A stretch of DNA of 58,279 nucleotides. It comes from Lactobacillus equicursoris DSM 19284 = JCM 14600 = CIP 110162 (lineage in GTDB: Bacteria > Bacillota > Bacilli > Lactobacillales > Lactobacillaceae). Below the pieces are notes generated by a model, which ran no database searches, was not told where the DNA came from, and saw only the letters and a program-made list of their open reading frames with translations. The position numbers were made by a program, and so were the translations under genes. Below are positions 1 to 8,201 of the stretch, piece by piece (the stretch's first letter is position 1; each line of letters starts with the position of its first letter). The stretch spans positions 1 through 58,279 of the forward strand of contig NZ_AZDU01000006.1 of assembly GCF_001434815.1 (NCBI RefSeq), given 5' to 3'.

Positions 1-226
1 GACATAGATTGGGGGCATATTTTTAGAAAAAAGAGCTCGGTTGACATAAAACGGGGGCAAATTTTAGGAAAAATAGAGTCGGTTGACATAAAACGGGGGC
101 CGATTTTAGGAAAAATGGAGTTGGTTGACATAAAACGGGGGCGAATTTTAGGAAAAATGGAGTTGGTTGACATAGATTGGGGGCAAAAATCGGCAAAATC
201 GCAGCCGGTTGACATAGATTGGGGGC
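1..226. repeat. 42-bp direct tandem repeat array, six copies
   Basis: Units start at 1, 43, 85, 127, 169 and 211, an exact 42-bp period; the last copy stops after its core. Each unit opens with a 16-bp core, GACATARAWYGGGGGC, preceded by GGTT. The core comes in two versions, GACATAGATTGGGGGC (copies 1, 5, 6) and GACATAAAACGGGGGC (copies 2-4). The AT-rich remainder of the unit is similar in neighbouring copies (TTTTAGGAAAAAT) and diverges in copies 1 and 5. The array may continue left of the window. Because 42 is divisible by three, a 14-residue repeat stays open on the minus strand, which need not mean coding. Confidence 0.9.
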
Positions 227-284
227 GACTTGCCCACAAGAATTGCCCACAAACCTACTGGCCTGCCCGGCCGCCACCGCCTCC

Positions 285-320
285 ACACAAAAAACAAGCA
301 ACCGCCATGGCGGTTGCTTG
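285..320 (-). terminator. Rho-independent terminator of the oligopeptide-binding protein gene
   Basis: A perfect 26-nt palindrome at 295-320 (arms CAAGCAACCGCCA and TGGCGGTTGCTTG) is followed on the minus strand by TTTTTTGTGTG. It lies just past the stop codon of the minus-strand gene ending at 336. Confidence 0.85.
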
Positions 321-335
321 TCTTGCTACTAATTA

Positions 336-1958
336 CTATTTTACGTAAGCGTACTTGAAGCTGTAGTTTGCACCGGCCCCGTTGTAGATAACGCCCTTGA
401 TGTTGGGCTTAACCATCCAGGCTTCGATTGGGTGGTAGAGTGGCGTTACGCCTTGCTGTTCAAGCAAAACTTGTTCTGCCTTGGCCATGTCGCTGAAGCG
501 TTCACTAGTCGAGCTAGTAGTCTTAGATGCGGCAACGTACTTGTCGTAGGTCTTGTTGGACCACTTGCCATAGTTGTAAGAGTTGCCGGTTACTTGCAAG
601 TCAAGGAAGGAGATTGGGTCAGAGAAGTCGGCATTCCAACCAGTTGAAACGACATCGAAGTTGCCGCTCATCATCCGGTTAAGTCTTGTCTTCTTAGGGA
701 TGCTTTGGACGCTGACATCCATTTTCAGGTTGGTTTCCAGTTGACTTTGAACGAATTCAGCTGCCTTCTTTGCCGTATCGTCATCGTCGCCAAGGAGAGT
801 GAAGCTGATTGACTTCTTGCCTAATTGCTTCAAAGCCTTTTTGTACAATTGCTTTGCCAAGGCAACGTTGTAAGTGTCGTGCTTCTTGGTGTCGGCGTTT
901 CTCACAGTATCCGTGTAGTCCTTGCCGCCAACCGTGGTCATGCCGTCTGGGTCAAAAGTATCCGCAGTTGTAGCAGCGCCGCCCAGGGTCTTAACCAATT
1001 CCTTCCGGTTGATTGCCAAGGAGATAGCTTGCCGGAGATAAACGTTTTGGAATTCCTTACGCTTCTTCAAGTTGTAGGACAGATATTGGGTTGATGACAT
1101 CTTCCGTTGGGTGTAGCCGGTCTTGCCCTTGAGTGAACGAGTTGCTGATGCGTCCAAAAAGGCTGCGTCCAGCTTGCCGCTTTGGTAGAGGTTGTAGTCA
1201 GTTGCAGGCGTCTTTTGAACGGAGAACTTCACGTTGTCGAGTTTAACGCTCTTCTTGTCCCAGTAATTCTTGTTTTTAACCAATTTCCAAGACAGGTTTG
1301 ATCCAGTCCAGCCCTTTTGAACGAATGGACCATTGTAGATCATGTACTTAGAAGAAGTACCGTACTTAGAGCCGGCCTTTTCGATAAACTTTTGGTTTTG
1401 TGGGAAGAAGAGTGGGAAGGCCATCAAAAGCTTGAAGTATGGGATCCGCTTTTCCAAGGTAACGGTCAGTTTGTACTTGCCGTCAGCCTTGATACCTAAA
1501 GTTGCAGGCTTCTTCTTGCCAGCCACGATTTGGTCGGCGTTGGTGATGCCGCTAAACAGATAGGAATATTCTGAAGCTGTCTTTGGGTCAACCGTTCTGC
1601 GCCAAGAATAGACGAAGTCTTGAGCAGTAACGGGATCGCCGTTAGACCATTTGGCATTCTTTCTCAAGGTAAAAGTCCAAGTTTTGCCATCCTTAGAGGT
1701 CGTGGTCTTAGTGGCTAAGGCATTTTGCACCTTGGCGTTCTTGCCTAGCAAGTACAGTCCTTCTTCAATGTTGTTGATTTGTTCGTAAGAAGCTTGGTCA
1801 GTGGCTTTAGATGCGTCCAAAGTGTTGATTTCGGCCGTATTCATCCAGGAAATGCTTTGACTCTTGCTGGATGAAGATGATTTATTAGATGAACATGCGG
1901 TTAAAAGAGCAGCGGCTGCCAAGAAGGTACTGCTGGCTAAAAAGGCGCGCTTTTTCAT
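336..1958 (-). CDS. Oligopeptide ABC transporter substrate-binding lipoprotein (OppA family)
   Basis: Extracellular binding protein that captures peptides for an Opp-type ABC importer. The 540-residue product starts with a lipoprotein signal: basic MKKR, hydrophobic core, lipobox LTAC with Cys22 as lipidation site, then a Ser-rich tether. The rest is a family 5 solute-binding protein, with the typical start SWMNTAEINTLDASKATDQ and the later segment TFTLRKNAKWSNGDPVTAQD seen in OppA/DppA proteins. Length fits the family. The ATG is preceded by AGGAGG six bases upstream. It is a stand-alone gene with its own promoter and terminator; no permease or ATPase genes are adjacent, so it probably feeds an Opp transporter encoded elsewhere. 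Peptide specificity cannot be read from the sequence. Confidence 0.93.
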   Translation of the reverse strand: MKKRAFLASSTFLAAAALLTACSSNKSSSSSKSQSISWMNTAEINTLDASKATDQASYEQINNIEEGLYLLGKNAKVQNALATKTTTSKDGKTWTFTLRKNAKWSNGDPVTAQDFVYSWRRTVDPKTASEYSYLFSGITNADQIVAGKKKPATLGIKADGKYKLTVTLEKRIPYFKLLMAFPLFFPQNQKFIEKAGSKYGTSSKYMIYNGPFVQKGWTGSNLSWKLVKNKNYWDKKSVKLDNVKFSVQKTPATDYNLYQSGKLDAAFLDASATRSLKGKTGYTQRKMSSTQYLSYNLKKRKEFQNVYLRQAISLAINRKELVKTLGGAATTADTFDPDGMTTVGGKDYTDTVRNADTKKHDTYNVALAKQLYKKALKQLGKKSISFTLLGDDDDTAKKAAEFVQSQLETNLKMDVSVQSIPKKTRLNRMMSGNFDVVSTGWNADFSDPISFLDLQVTGNSYNYGKWSNKTYDKYVAASKTTSSTSERFSDMAKAEQVLLEQQGVTPLYHPIEAWMVKPNIKGVIYNGAGANYSFKYAYVK

Positions 1959-2061
1959 AAAAATGCCTCCTAAAAGATCACAGACAATTATTTAGACAAT
2001 TACACAAAAATAAAATTACTGGGTTAATAAGTAAAAAGCGGAACTTATTAAGACTAAGTTC

Positions 2062-2090
2062 ATTATAGCATCAAAATTAAATTCGTCCAA
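2062..2090 (-). promoter_or_regulatory. Promoter of the oligopeptide-binding protein gene
   Basis: On the minus strand, TTGGAC (2090-2085) and TATAAT (2067-2062) are separated by exactly 17 bp, and a TG precedes the -10. It lies about 100 bp upstream of the ATG, leaving a long AT-rich leader. No clear CodY box is visible. Confidence 0.8.
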
Positions 2091-2134
2091 TCTTTTTCTC
2101 ATTTTGTATTAATTTTAGCCCGAACAAGCACTTT

Positions 2135-2262
2135 TTGCCTAATGGCCCCCATAAGCATTATAATAAGATAGAAATGCCCAGCAGTTAGGGCGCTTAATGC
2201 GCGAAAAAAAGCGCTCGTGTCCGAGTAAAAAAGGCTAACGGGGGGCTAGTTTTTGTTATAAT
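2135..2262 (+). promoter_or_regulatory. Two candidate promoters upstream of the acidic protein gene
   Basis: An upstream candidate is TTGCCT (2135-2140), 18 bp, TATAAT (2159-2164). A nearer candidate is TATAAT at 2257-2262 with no good -35. The 330 bp between 1958 and 2289 otherwise hold only the divergent promoter and a GC-rich inverted segment around 2190-2220; no ORF is visible there. Confidence 0.5.
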
Positions 2263-2288
2263 TAGGTTAAGACTGCAAGGAGGACATC

Positions 2289-2774
2289 ATGGACAAATTA
2301 GCAACCATGGAGCTGGCTGATGAATTAGCTGCAGCTCAAGACAAAATTCTTAACGGTGAAGAAAAGTTAGACACGGCTCGGGTTTACCAAGCAATTGATG
2401 ACTTGGGCGTATTGAACGATCCAATCAGCAAGTATTTTGACCGAACTGAAGATGAATACTACGAAACGGAAAGCGACCACTACTTGGCCTTAACTAATTT
2501 AAGCAGCAAGCTCGGTGACCTGCATGACCGGATCTTGACCAACCACGTTGACGGCTTCGTTGACAAGGATGAGATCAACTTCACTTACAACCATGAAAAT
2601 GCCTACGCTGATGACAGCTACGTAGCACGCGAGGACATGCACGTTTTGGTTTACGGCTTAAAGGTGATTGGTGCTACGCTGGCCATTGCACCTGAAGACG
2701 TCCGCAGCGTTTTGTCAAAAGACGCAGTATTGTCTTTGGGCTTAGCAGCGCATGCATTAGCAGAAAATCTGTAA
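2289..2774 (+). CDS. Acidic protein of unknown function
   Basis: I do not recognise this 161-residue protein. It is rich in Asp and Glu, has no signal peptide or membrane segment, and is likely cytoplasmic and mostly helical (for example MELADELAAAQDKILNGEEK near the N terminus and VLSLGLAAHALAENL at the end). The middle carries the aromatic/acidic stretch KYFDRTEDEYYETESDHY. The ATG has a strong AAGGAGG nine bases upstream, and promoter and terminator flank it, so it is a real single-gene unit. It could be a regulatory or stress-related lactobacillar protein, but nothing in the sequence assigns a function. Confidence 0.8.
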   Translation: MDKLATMELADELAAAQDKILNGEEKLDTARVYQAIDDLGVLNDPISKYFDRTEDEYYETESDHYLALTNLSSKLGDLHDRILTNHVDGFVDKDEINFTYNHENAYADDSYVAREDMHVLVYGLKVIGATLAIAPEDVRSVLSKDAVLSLGLAAHALAENL

Positions 2775-2778
2775 TCGC

Positions 2779-2801
2779 AAGCCGGTGGCAGCCGGCTTTT
2801 T
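2779..2801 (+). terminator. Terminator of the acidic protein gene
   Basis: Stem AAGCCGG/CCGGCTT with loop TGGCAG, followed by a short T run. Confidence 0.7.
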
Positions 2802-2835
2802 CTGATTTTAGGCTTTGAGGATAAGTTGGGTAGAA

Positions 2836-4236
2836 ATGGACATCTTTAAATATACTAAGGGAATTATCGATAAAGCAGTGGGCGCGTCTAAGCTGCATGC
2901 TGTCGAAAAAGGCGGTGGCGAGCTCTTAGACCCAATGCAGAAGTATCTGACGGTAGGGGAGTACCATGTCGATGCTCGCGATGCAACGCCCGATGACCGG
3001 CCATTTACCTTGACTGTCTACCAAGACGACCAAGGCGTTTTGCACCAAGCTCTGAGTCCAGAAGACACTGAGGGGCTAGCGGCAGAATATGACCGGAAAT
3101 TTGTGCCGGAATTAAAGCGGTTCAAGGCTTTTCGAAGCCGGAAGACGGGCCGGCGCTACGTAGTGGAAGACTACCTGCGCCGCTTTGTCCGCGACGTGAA
3201 AAAAGAAGTGCGAGAAGGCGACGATTCCGTCAATATTGGCGTCATCACCGACACCCACTTTAAAAACGTGGACAGCCTGGACTTTTATGGCTGGAACGGC
3301 CTAATGCACGTCCGGGAATTTTCCTATCTGGATGACCTGGACATCTTAGACTTCAAGTGCCACCTGGGCGACTGGATTGATGGGTCTGACGCTGGCCTCA
3401 TTAGCGAAAGCGAACTGATGAAGCTGCGCGACTCCTTTAAGTCATCCAAGGTGCCGTACTTGATGATCAAGGGCAACCATGACGAAAACGATAAGTTTGA
3501 CGAGCACCATGACCTGAAGGCCAGCTTCCCGGAGCGGGAGTTTGAAAAGCTGATGTGGCCGGAGATGTATCAGCAAAGAAAGCTGCACTATCTCTCCAAG
3601 CAGCATGGCGTTGCCTGGTTTGACAAGGGCCATGTCCGGGTGATCAGCCTGAATACGTCTGACATTCCTTATATTTTGGATGAAAAAGGTCAAAAGAAGT
3701 ATGACGTGAAAATCACCCTAGGCATCCGGGAAGACCAGGTGCAGGAATTAATCGAAATCTTGCAGCAGTCAAGCGGCAAGCAGATCGTCCTCATGAGCCA
3801 TGCCAACCCCATCAACCGCAAGGGCGGCAATGCCTTGAAGTATAATGGCCGGTCTCTCCATGAGCTTTTAGTGGCCTTTAACCAAAAGGAAAAGGGCCGC
3901 ATGCACTCCAGCAAGGATGTGCCGCCGGAATTCCGCTTGAGCAACGACTTTGACTTTACCAAGGTGCAAGACGCCAAGATCATTGCTTATTTCTGCGGCC
4001 ACCGGCACGTGGAAGACCAGTACCGGATCAACGGGATCCAGTACATCCTTTTCAATTGCTCAGCCCTCATGGGGCCAAGCCACCAATTGACCACCAAGTA
4101 TAATAAAAATCTAAACCGGAAGATGGACCACCAAAACGAATTCGCTGGCTACATTGTCAATGTTGACTTATCCAGACGGCGGATCAAGGCTTTTGGCTAT
4201 GGAGCAGCTACCAGAAGAAGAATTTTTTTCATTTAG
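2836..4236 (+). CDS. Calcineurin-like metallophosphoesterase
   Basis: Probable cytoplasmic phosphoesterase with a binuclear metal centre. The conserved motifs are in order: ITDTH (D139, H141), GDWIDG (D179), GNHD (N214, H215), LMSH (H322) and GHRH (H389, H391). About 130 residues precede the catalytic domain and match nothing I recognise. The frame is open back to a TTG at 2815, but I prefer the ATG at 2836 (466 residues), since the TTG overlaps the only upstream AGG-like signal; the ribosome binding site is weak either way. Substrate unknown: the family includes phosphodiesterases, protein phosphatases and nucleotidases. Confidence 0.85.
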   Translation: MDIFKYTKGIIDKAVGASKLHAVEKGGGELLDPMQKYLTVGEYHVDARDATPDDRPFTLTVYQDDQGVLHQALSPEDTEGLAAEYDRKFVPELKRFKAFRSRKTGRRYVVEDYLRRFVRDVKKEVREGDDSVNIGVITDTHFKNVDSLDFYGWNGLMHVREFSYLDDLDILDFKCHLGDWIDGSDAGLISESELMKLRDSFKSSKVPYLMIKGNHDENDKFDEHHDLKASFPEREFEKLMWPEMYQQRKLHYLSKQHGVAWFDKGHVRVISLNTSDIPYILDEKGQKKYDVKITLGIREDQVQELIEILQQSSGKQIVLMSHANPINRKGGNALKYNGRSLHELLVAFNQKEKGRMHSSKDVPPEFRLSNDFDFTKVQDAKIIAYFCGHRHVEDQYRINGIQYILFNCSALMGPSHQLTTKYNKNLNRKMDHQNEFAGYIVNVDLSRRRIKAFGYGAATRRRIFFI

Positions 4237-4247
4237 TTTAAGATTGA

Positions 4248-4280
4248 CAAGGACTCTTTGAACATTAGAGTCCTTGTTTT
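4248..4280 (+). terminator. Terminator of the metallophosphoesterase gene
   Basis: Stem ACAAGGACTCT/AGAGTCCTTGT with loop TTGAACATT, followed by TTTT. Confidence 0.85.
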
Positions 4281-4329
4281 ATAATAAGAAGTTGACTTTA
4301 GGAAATAACTAGATTAAGGAAGATAAACT

Positions 4330-6279
4330 ATGTGCGGAATTGTCGCCTTTTACGATCCAGAAATTAATGACAAGCAAAAAGCCATTGGGAAGATGATGGA
4401 AACCATCAAGCACCGGGGGCCAAGCAGCGATGGCATGTACACCAACGACAAGGTAGCCTTGGGCTTTAGACGATTGTCGATTATCGACTTGCGCGGGGGC
4501 AGTCAGCCAATTTATAACGAAGACCGCAGCCGGGCCATTATTTTTAACGGGGAAATCTACAACTTCAAGCCTTTAAGAGAAGACCTGATCAAGGCGGGCC
4601 ACACCTTCACCACCAAAGCCGATACCGAAGTCCTCCTGCACGGCTATGAAGAATGGGGCATGGACGGCCTCTTGAAGAAGGTTAGAGGGATGTTTGCCTT
4701 CGTGATTTGGGATGACAACACCCAAACCATGTACGGTGCCCGCGATTTCTTCGGCATCAAGCCGATGTACTACCAAGACGTTGACGGTCACCTCTTGGTG
4801 GGTTCAGAACTGAAGAGCTTTTTAGCCTTCCCTCATTTTAAAAAGGAACTGAACACCGAAGCCGTTAAGCCATACCTGATGAACCAGTATAACGACCTGA
4901 AGGAAACCTTCTTCAAGGGCGTCTACCGCTTCCAGCCAGGCCACTGGTTTGAATACAAGGACGGCAAGATGACCACCCACCAATACTGGGATGCCGAATA
5001 CAAGGAAAATAACCTTAGTTTCGAAGAAACCATCAAGAAGATCAACGAAGACTTGAAGGAAACCGTTGACCTCTACCGGAATGCCGACGTTAAGGTTGGG
5101 GCCTTCCTCAGTGAAGGGGTTGACTCCAGCTTCTTGACGGCCCTCTTAGACCCAGACGAAGTCTTCTCAATCGGCTTTGACGACAACACCTACGATGAAG
5201 CTTCTAAGGCCAAGGCCTTGTCTGACATCAATGGCTGGCACTTCTACGCTGACAAGGTGAAGTCAGAAGAAGCCATGCGCGACTTCCCAGAAATGCAGTA
5301 CCACATGGATGAACCAGATGCCAACCCATCCATTATTCCTTTGTGGTACCTGTGCAAGCTTGCCCGCAAGCACGTGACGGTTGCCCTGTCCGGGGAAGGG
5401 GCCGACGAGCTTTTTGCCGGATACGTTAACTACGGGATGCACACCCACAACAATGTGATCAAGGTCTTTACTTCTAAGCTGAAAAAGCTTCCTAAGGGCA
5501 AGCGGGTTAAGCTGGCTCACAAGATCAAGAAGATGCCAAACTTCCCAGGCAAGGTCCACCTTTACACCAACCTGGCTGAGCCAAGCGAATTCTACGTTGG
5601 TCAATCTGTCATCTACGACATGGACTACCCAACCATCTTTACCTCTAAGGATGCTAACGCCATCTTGCAGCCAAGCTACCGCAACAAGCTGACGGTTAAC
5701 GGCATCTACCAAGAAGACTTCAAGAAGGTCAAGGACGTCGACAACGTTAAGCAGATGCAGTACATCGACCTCCACCACTTCATGCTGAACGACATCGAGC
5801 AAAAGGCTGACAAGATCTCCATGGCCCACTCCCTGGAACTCCGCGTTCCTTATTTGGACAAAAAGATTGCCGAACTGGCCAACTCCATCCCAACCAAGTA
5901 CCTGGTCAACAAGTACGACACCAAGTACGCGCTGCGGAAGGCTTCAGAACAAGTCCTGCCAGATGAATGGGCTAAGCGGCCAAAACTCGGGTTCCCAACC
6001 CCAATCAAGCAATGGCTGAAGGAAGAACGCTTCTACAAGCAAGTTCGGGAGCTCTTCAGCGAAAGCTTCGTCAATGACATCTTTGACCAAAAGAAGATCA
6101 TTGACCTTTTGGACGAAAACTACGAAGGCGACGGCTCCCACCGCCGGCAAATCTGGGCGATTTACACCTTCCTGGTTTGGTACAAGCTCTTCTTCGTTGA
6201 CTACGAAGAAACGGTCCGCAAGTATCAGCATGTCCAACCAGAAGTAGCCAGCCTGATTTCTCAAGGCAAGCTGCTGTAA
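4330..6279 (+). CDS. asnB: Glutamine-dependent asparagine synthase (AsnB family), probable cell-wall D-Asp amidase
   Basis: Class II amidotransferase of the asparagine synthase family, 649 residues. The N-terminal glutaminase domain begins MCGIVAF with Cys2 as nucleophile after Met removal. The C-terminal synthetase domain has the PPi-loop-like SEGVDSS (261-267; SGGxDSS is more usual) and a later GEGADELFAGY motif. AAGGA lies upstream of the ATG. It sits 63 bp before a D-aspartate ligase in one operon, with a terminator only after the second gene. From that context I infer that the substrate is the D-Asp side chain of the peptidoglycan cross-bridge (giving D-Asn), as known for lactic acid bacterial AsnB/AsnH-type enzymes, rather than free aspartate. 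Ordinary L-asparagine synthesis cannot be excluded from sequence. Confidence 0.9.
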   Translation: MCGIVAFYDPEINDKQKAIGKMMETIKHRGPSSDGMYTNDKVALGFRRLSIIDLRGGSQPIYNEDRSRAIIFNGEIYNFKPLREDLIKAGHTFTTKADTEVLLHGYEEWGMDGLLKKVRGMFAFVIWDDNTQTMYGARDFFGIKPMYYQDVDGHLLVGSELKSFLAFPHFKKELNTEAVKPYLMNQYNDLKETFFKGVYRFQPGHWFEYKDGKMTTHQYWDAEYKENNLSFEETIKKINEDLKETVDLYRNADVKVGAFLSEGVDSSFLTALLDPDEVFSIGFDDNTYDEASKAKALSDINGWHFYADKVKSEEAMRDFPEMQYHMDEPDANPSIIPLWYLCKLARKHVTVALSGEGADELFAGYVNYGMHTHNNVIKVFTSKLKKLPKGKRVKLAHKIKKMPNFPGKVHLYTNLAEPSEFYVGQSVIYDMDYPTIFTSKDANAILQPSYRNKLTVNGIYQEDFKKVKDVDNVKQMQYIDLHHFMLNDIEQKADKISMAHSLELRVPYLDKKIAELANSIPTKYLVNKYDTKYALRKASEQVLPDEWAKRPKLGFPTPIKQWLKEERFYKQVRELFSESFVNDIFDQKKIIDLLDENYEGDGSHRRQIWAIYTFLVWYKLFFVDYEETVRKYQHVQPEVASLISQGKLL

Positions 6280-6342
6280 AAAACTCAAGCAATTAGTAAA
6301 AGCAGTAGAGATAAAAGAGATTAGAGAGAAAAAACAAAGACA

Positions 6343-7605
6343 ATGGTTAAATTTACACCGATTCTGCTGGGCAGCGACATTAACGTCTATGGCATGGCCC
6401 GGTCTTTCAACGAAGCCTATGGCATCAAGGTCCAGGCTTGGGCCGCCAGCCAGCTGGCCGCCACCCGCTATTCCAAGATCGTGGATGTCGAAGTTCACCC
6501 CGGTTTTGCCGAAGACCCTGGTTTTATGAACGTGATGCAGGAAAAGATCAAGGAATACCAAAACCACGAAGAACCAGTAATCCTGATTGCCTGCGGGGAT
6601 GGCTATGCCGAGCTGCTCGCCAAGCACAAGGCAGAATTAGAAGGTACCTTCATCGTTCCTTACATCAACTACGACATGTTGGAAAAGCTGATTTCTAAAG
6701 AAGGCTTTTACGAAGTTTGTGAAGAATACGGCCTGCCATACCCGAAGACCAAGATCATCACCATGGCTGACTACCAAGATGGGTCTTACGCTGACGTGCC
6801 ATTTTCCTTCCCAGTTGCCTTGAAGCCAGAAGACCCAGTTTCTTGGCTGGATGTCCAATTCGAAGGACGGAAGAAGGCTTTTGTCATCAAAGACTTAGCT
6901 GAATTTAAGGATATCGTGGGCAAGATCTACACTAACGGCTACAAAGAAGACTTGATCCTCCAAGACTTTATCCCAGGCGACGACTCCAACATGCGAGTTC
7001 TGAACGCTTACGTTGATAAGCATCACCAAGTCAAGATGATGTGCCTGGGTCACCCGCTTTTGGAAGACCCAACCCCGCAATCCATCGGCAACTATATGGC
7101 CATCTTGCCAGACTACGACGAAAAGCTCTATGAGACCGTGCAGAGTTTTTTGGAAAAAATCAACTATGTCGGCATGGCCAACTTCGACATCAAGTACGAC
7201 TCAAGAGACGGTCAATACAAGTTCTTTGAAATCAACTTGCGCCAAGGCCGCTCCAGCTTCTATGTGACTTTGAACGGCTACAACTTGGCCAAGTGGTACA
7301 TTGACGACTACGTAGAAGACAAATTAGCGGGCCAGGAGACGGTTTACGGCAACAAGCTGGAAAGTGGCCACATGCTCTGGCTAGGCGTACCAGAGAAGAT
7401 TTTTGCGGAATATGCGGTAGAAAATGAGGCTAAGGACACTGCTATGAAGCTGATTGCGGCTGGCCAAGTGGGCACGACCGTCTTTTACGACCAAGATGCT
7501 TCCTTCAAGCGCTGGCTCCTGATGAAGTACATGTTCCACAACTACTACAAGCGCTTCAAGACCTACTTCCAGGTCAACAAGGGTCAATACTTTGACAAAA
7601 AGTAG
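6343..7605 (+). CDS. D-aspartate ligase-like ATP-grasp enzyme (peptidoglycan cross-bridge)
   Basis: ATP-grasp ligase of 420 residues, in length and pattern like the Aslfm/AslA enzymes that attach D-Asp to the epsilon-amino group of L-Lys in peptidoglycan precursors. Visible landmarks are the start VKFTPILLGSDINVYGMARS, an ATP-binding segment near SFPVALKPEDPVSW, and the metal-binding FFEINLRQGRSSFY with E296 and N298. No membrane segment, so it acts in the cytoplasm. It is co-transcribed with the upstream asnB homologue. The family assignment fits the A4-alpha L-Lys-D-Asp peptidoglycan known for L. delbrueckii. A related carboxylate-amine ligase with another amino acid substrate is the main alternative. 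Confidence 0.82.
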   Translation: MVKFTPILLGSDINVYGMARSFNEAYGIKVQAWAASQLAATRYSKIVDVEVHPGFAEDPGFMNVMQEKIKEYQNHEEPVILIACGDGYAELLAKHKAELEGTFIVPYINYDMLEKLISKEGFYEVCEEYGLPYPKTKIITMADYQDGSYADVPFSFPVALKPEDPVSWLDVQFEGRKKAFVIKDLAEFKDIVGKIYTNGYKEDLILQDFIPGDDSNMRVLNAYVDKHHQVKMMCLGHPLLEDPTPQSIGNYMAILPDYDEKLYETVQSFLEKINYVGMANFDIKYDSRDGQYKFFEINLRQGRSSFYVTLNGYNLAKWYIDDYVEDKLAGQETVYGNKLESGHMLWLGVPEKIFAEYAVENEAKDTAMKLIAAGQVGTTVFYDQDASFKRWLLMKYMFHNYYKRFKTYFQVNKGQYFDKK

Positions 7606-7642
7606 CCTAAACAGCCTTATATAGTCCTATATAGAGAGAAGA

Positions 7643-7670
7643 AACTGCCAATAATTTTGGCAGTTTTTTT
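7643..7670 (+). terminator. Terminator of the asnB/D-aspartate ligase operon
   Basis: Stem AACTGCCA/TGGCAGTT (7643-7650, 7658-7665) followed by a T run. Confidence 0.85.
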
Positions 7671-7822
7671 ATACCTAAAAATTAGTGCGTTATACCAAAA
7701 TTTGGTGGTCAAAGGGCTAAATGACAAATAAAATAGAAGTAAGAAGAAAGAATTAATTGGCAAAGCATTATAAATTAAAACACAATATCTAGTAATATCG
7801 ATTATAGAGGGGAGGAAGTGAA

Positions 7823-7945
7823 ATGATTAATACCGTTGGCATCTACATGGCGGTGGCGGTGGACATTGTCTGGAAAAATCGGCGGGCCTTGACGAAGAGT
7901 CAAGGCCTTTTTTATGTGCTTTTGAACTTTTGCAAAGGATTTTGA
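7823..7945 (+). CDS. Possible 40-residue small ORF containing a terminator
   Basis: An ATG at 7823 follows a strong GGGGAGGAAG and opens a 40-codon frame ending TGA at 7945. The predicted peptide begins MINTVGIYMAVAVDIVWKNR and ends FYVLLNFCKGF: short, hydrophobic at both ends, with a basic middle. A perfect hairpin terminator (7885-7913) lies inside the second half, so the message would often end before the stop codon. It may be a leader peptide, a small membrane peptide or toxin, or not translated at all. I recognise no family. The 597 bp between 7605 and 8202 hold no longer gene. Confidence 0.35.
   Translation: MINTVGIYMAVAVDIVWKNRRALTKSQGLFYVLLNFCKGF
7885..7913 (+). terminator. Strong hairpin terminator inside the small ORF upstream of nrdD
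   Basis: Perfect 9-bp stem GGCCTTGAC/GTCAAGGCC with loop GAAGA, followed by TTTTTT (7908-7913). It ends the short transcript that would start upstream of 7823 and separates it from nrdD. Confidence 0.85.
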
Positions 7946-8115
7946 ATCTGCTTCAAATTGTTAAAAATATTTTGTCGAACAAAATATTCTTTTTTTTAAA
8001 CTATACGGGCCTAAGCGGGCGTGATCACTGAATCCGTCTTTACGACTTGTCATTTTTTGCCCTTTGTCTAGACCACAAGATCTGGTATTTTGTGCTATGC
8101 TTAATCCATAGAGGA

Positions 8116-8132
8116 AACCATATATAGTGGTT
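8116..8132 (+). promoter_or_regulatory. NrdR-box-like site upstream of nrdD
   Basis: AACCATATATAGTGGTT is an imperfect palindrome close to the known NrdR consensus acaCwAtATaTwGtgt. NrdR boxes normally come in pairs about three helical turns apart; I see no good second box at that spacing, so the call is tentative. Confidence 0.5.
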
Positions 8133-8174
8133 ATCAACATTTAATCCACAAGATAAGCTTAAAATTGTGGATAA
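8131..8174 (+). promoter_or_regulatory. Cluster of three DnaA-box-like sites at the nrdD promoter region
   Basis: TTATCAACA (8131-8139) and TAATCCACA (8142-8150) each differ from TTATCCACA by one base. TGTGGATAA (8166-8174) is a perfect box on the minus strand. The last two also form an inverted repeat, ATCCACAA...TTGTGGAT. All three lie within 75 bp upstream of the nrdD start. Confidence 0.55.
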
Positions 8175-8201
8175 GCAAGAAACGAAAAAGATAAGAGGTA
8201 G

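Noticed and set aside
1-226. Reading the 42-bp array as a CRISPR array or as tandem promoters
   Set aside because: The sequences between the cores are related to each other, not unique spacers, and the core is too short for a CRISPR repeat. Each TTGACA lacks a convincing -10 at 16-18 bp.
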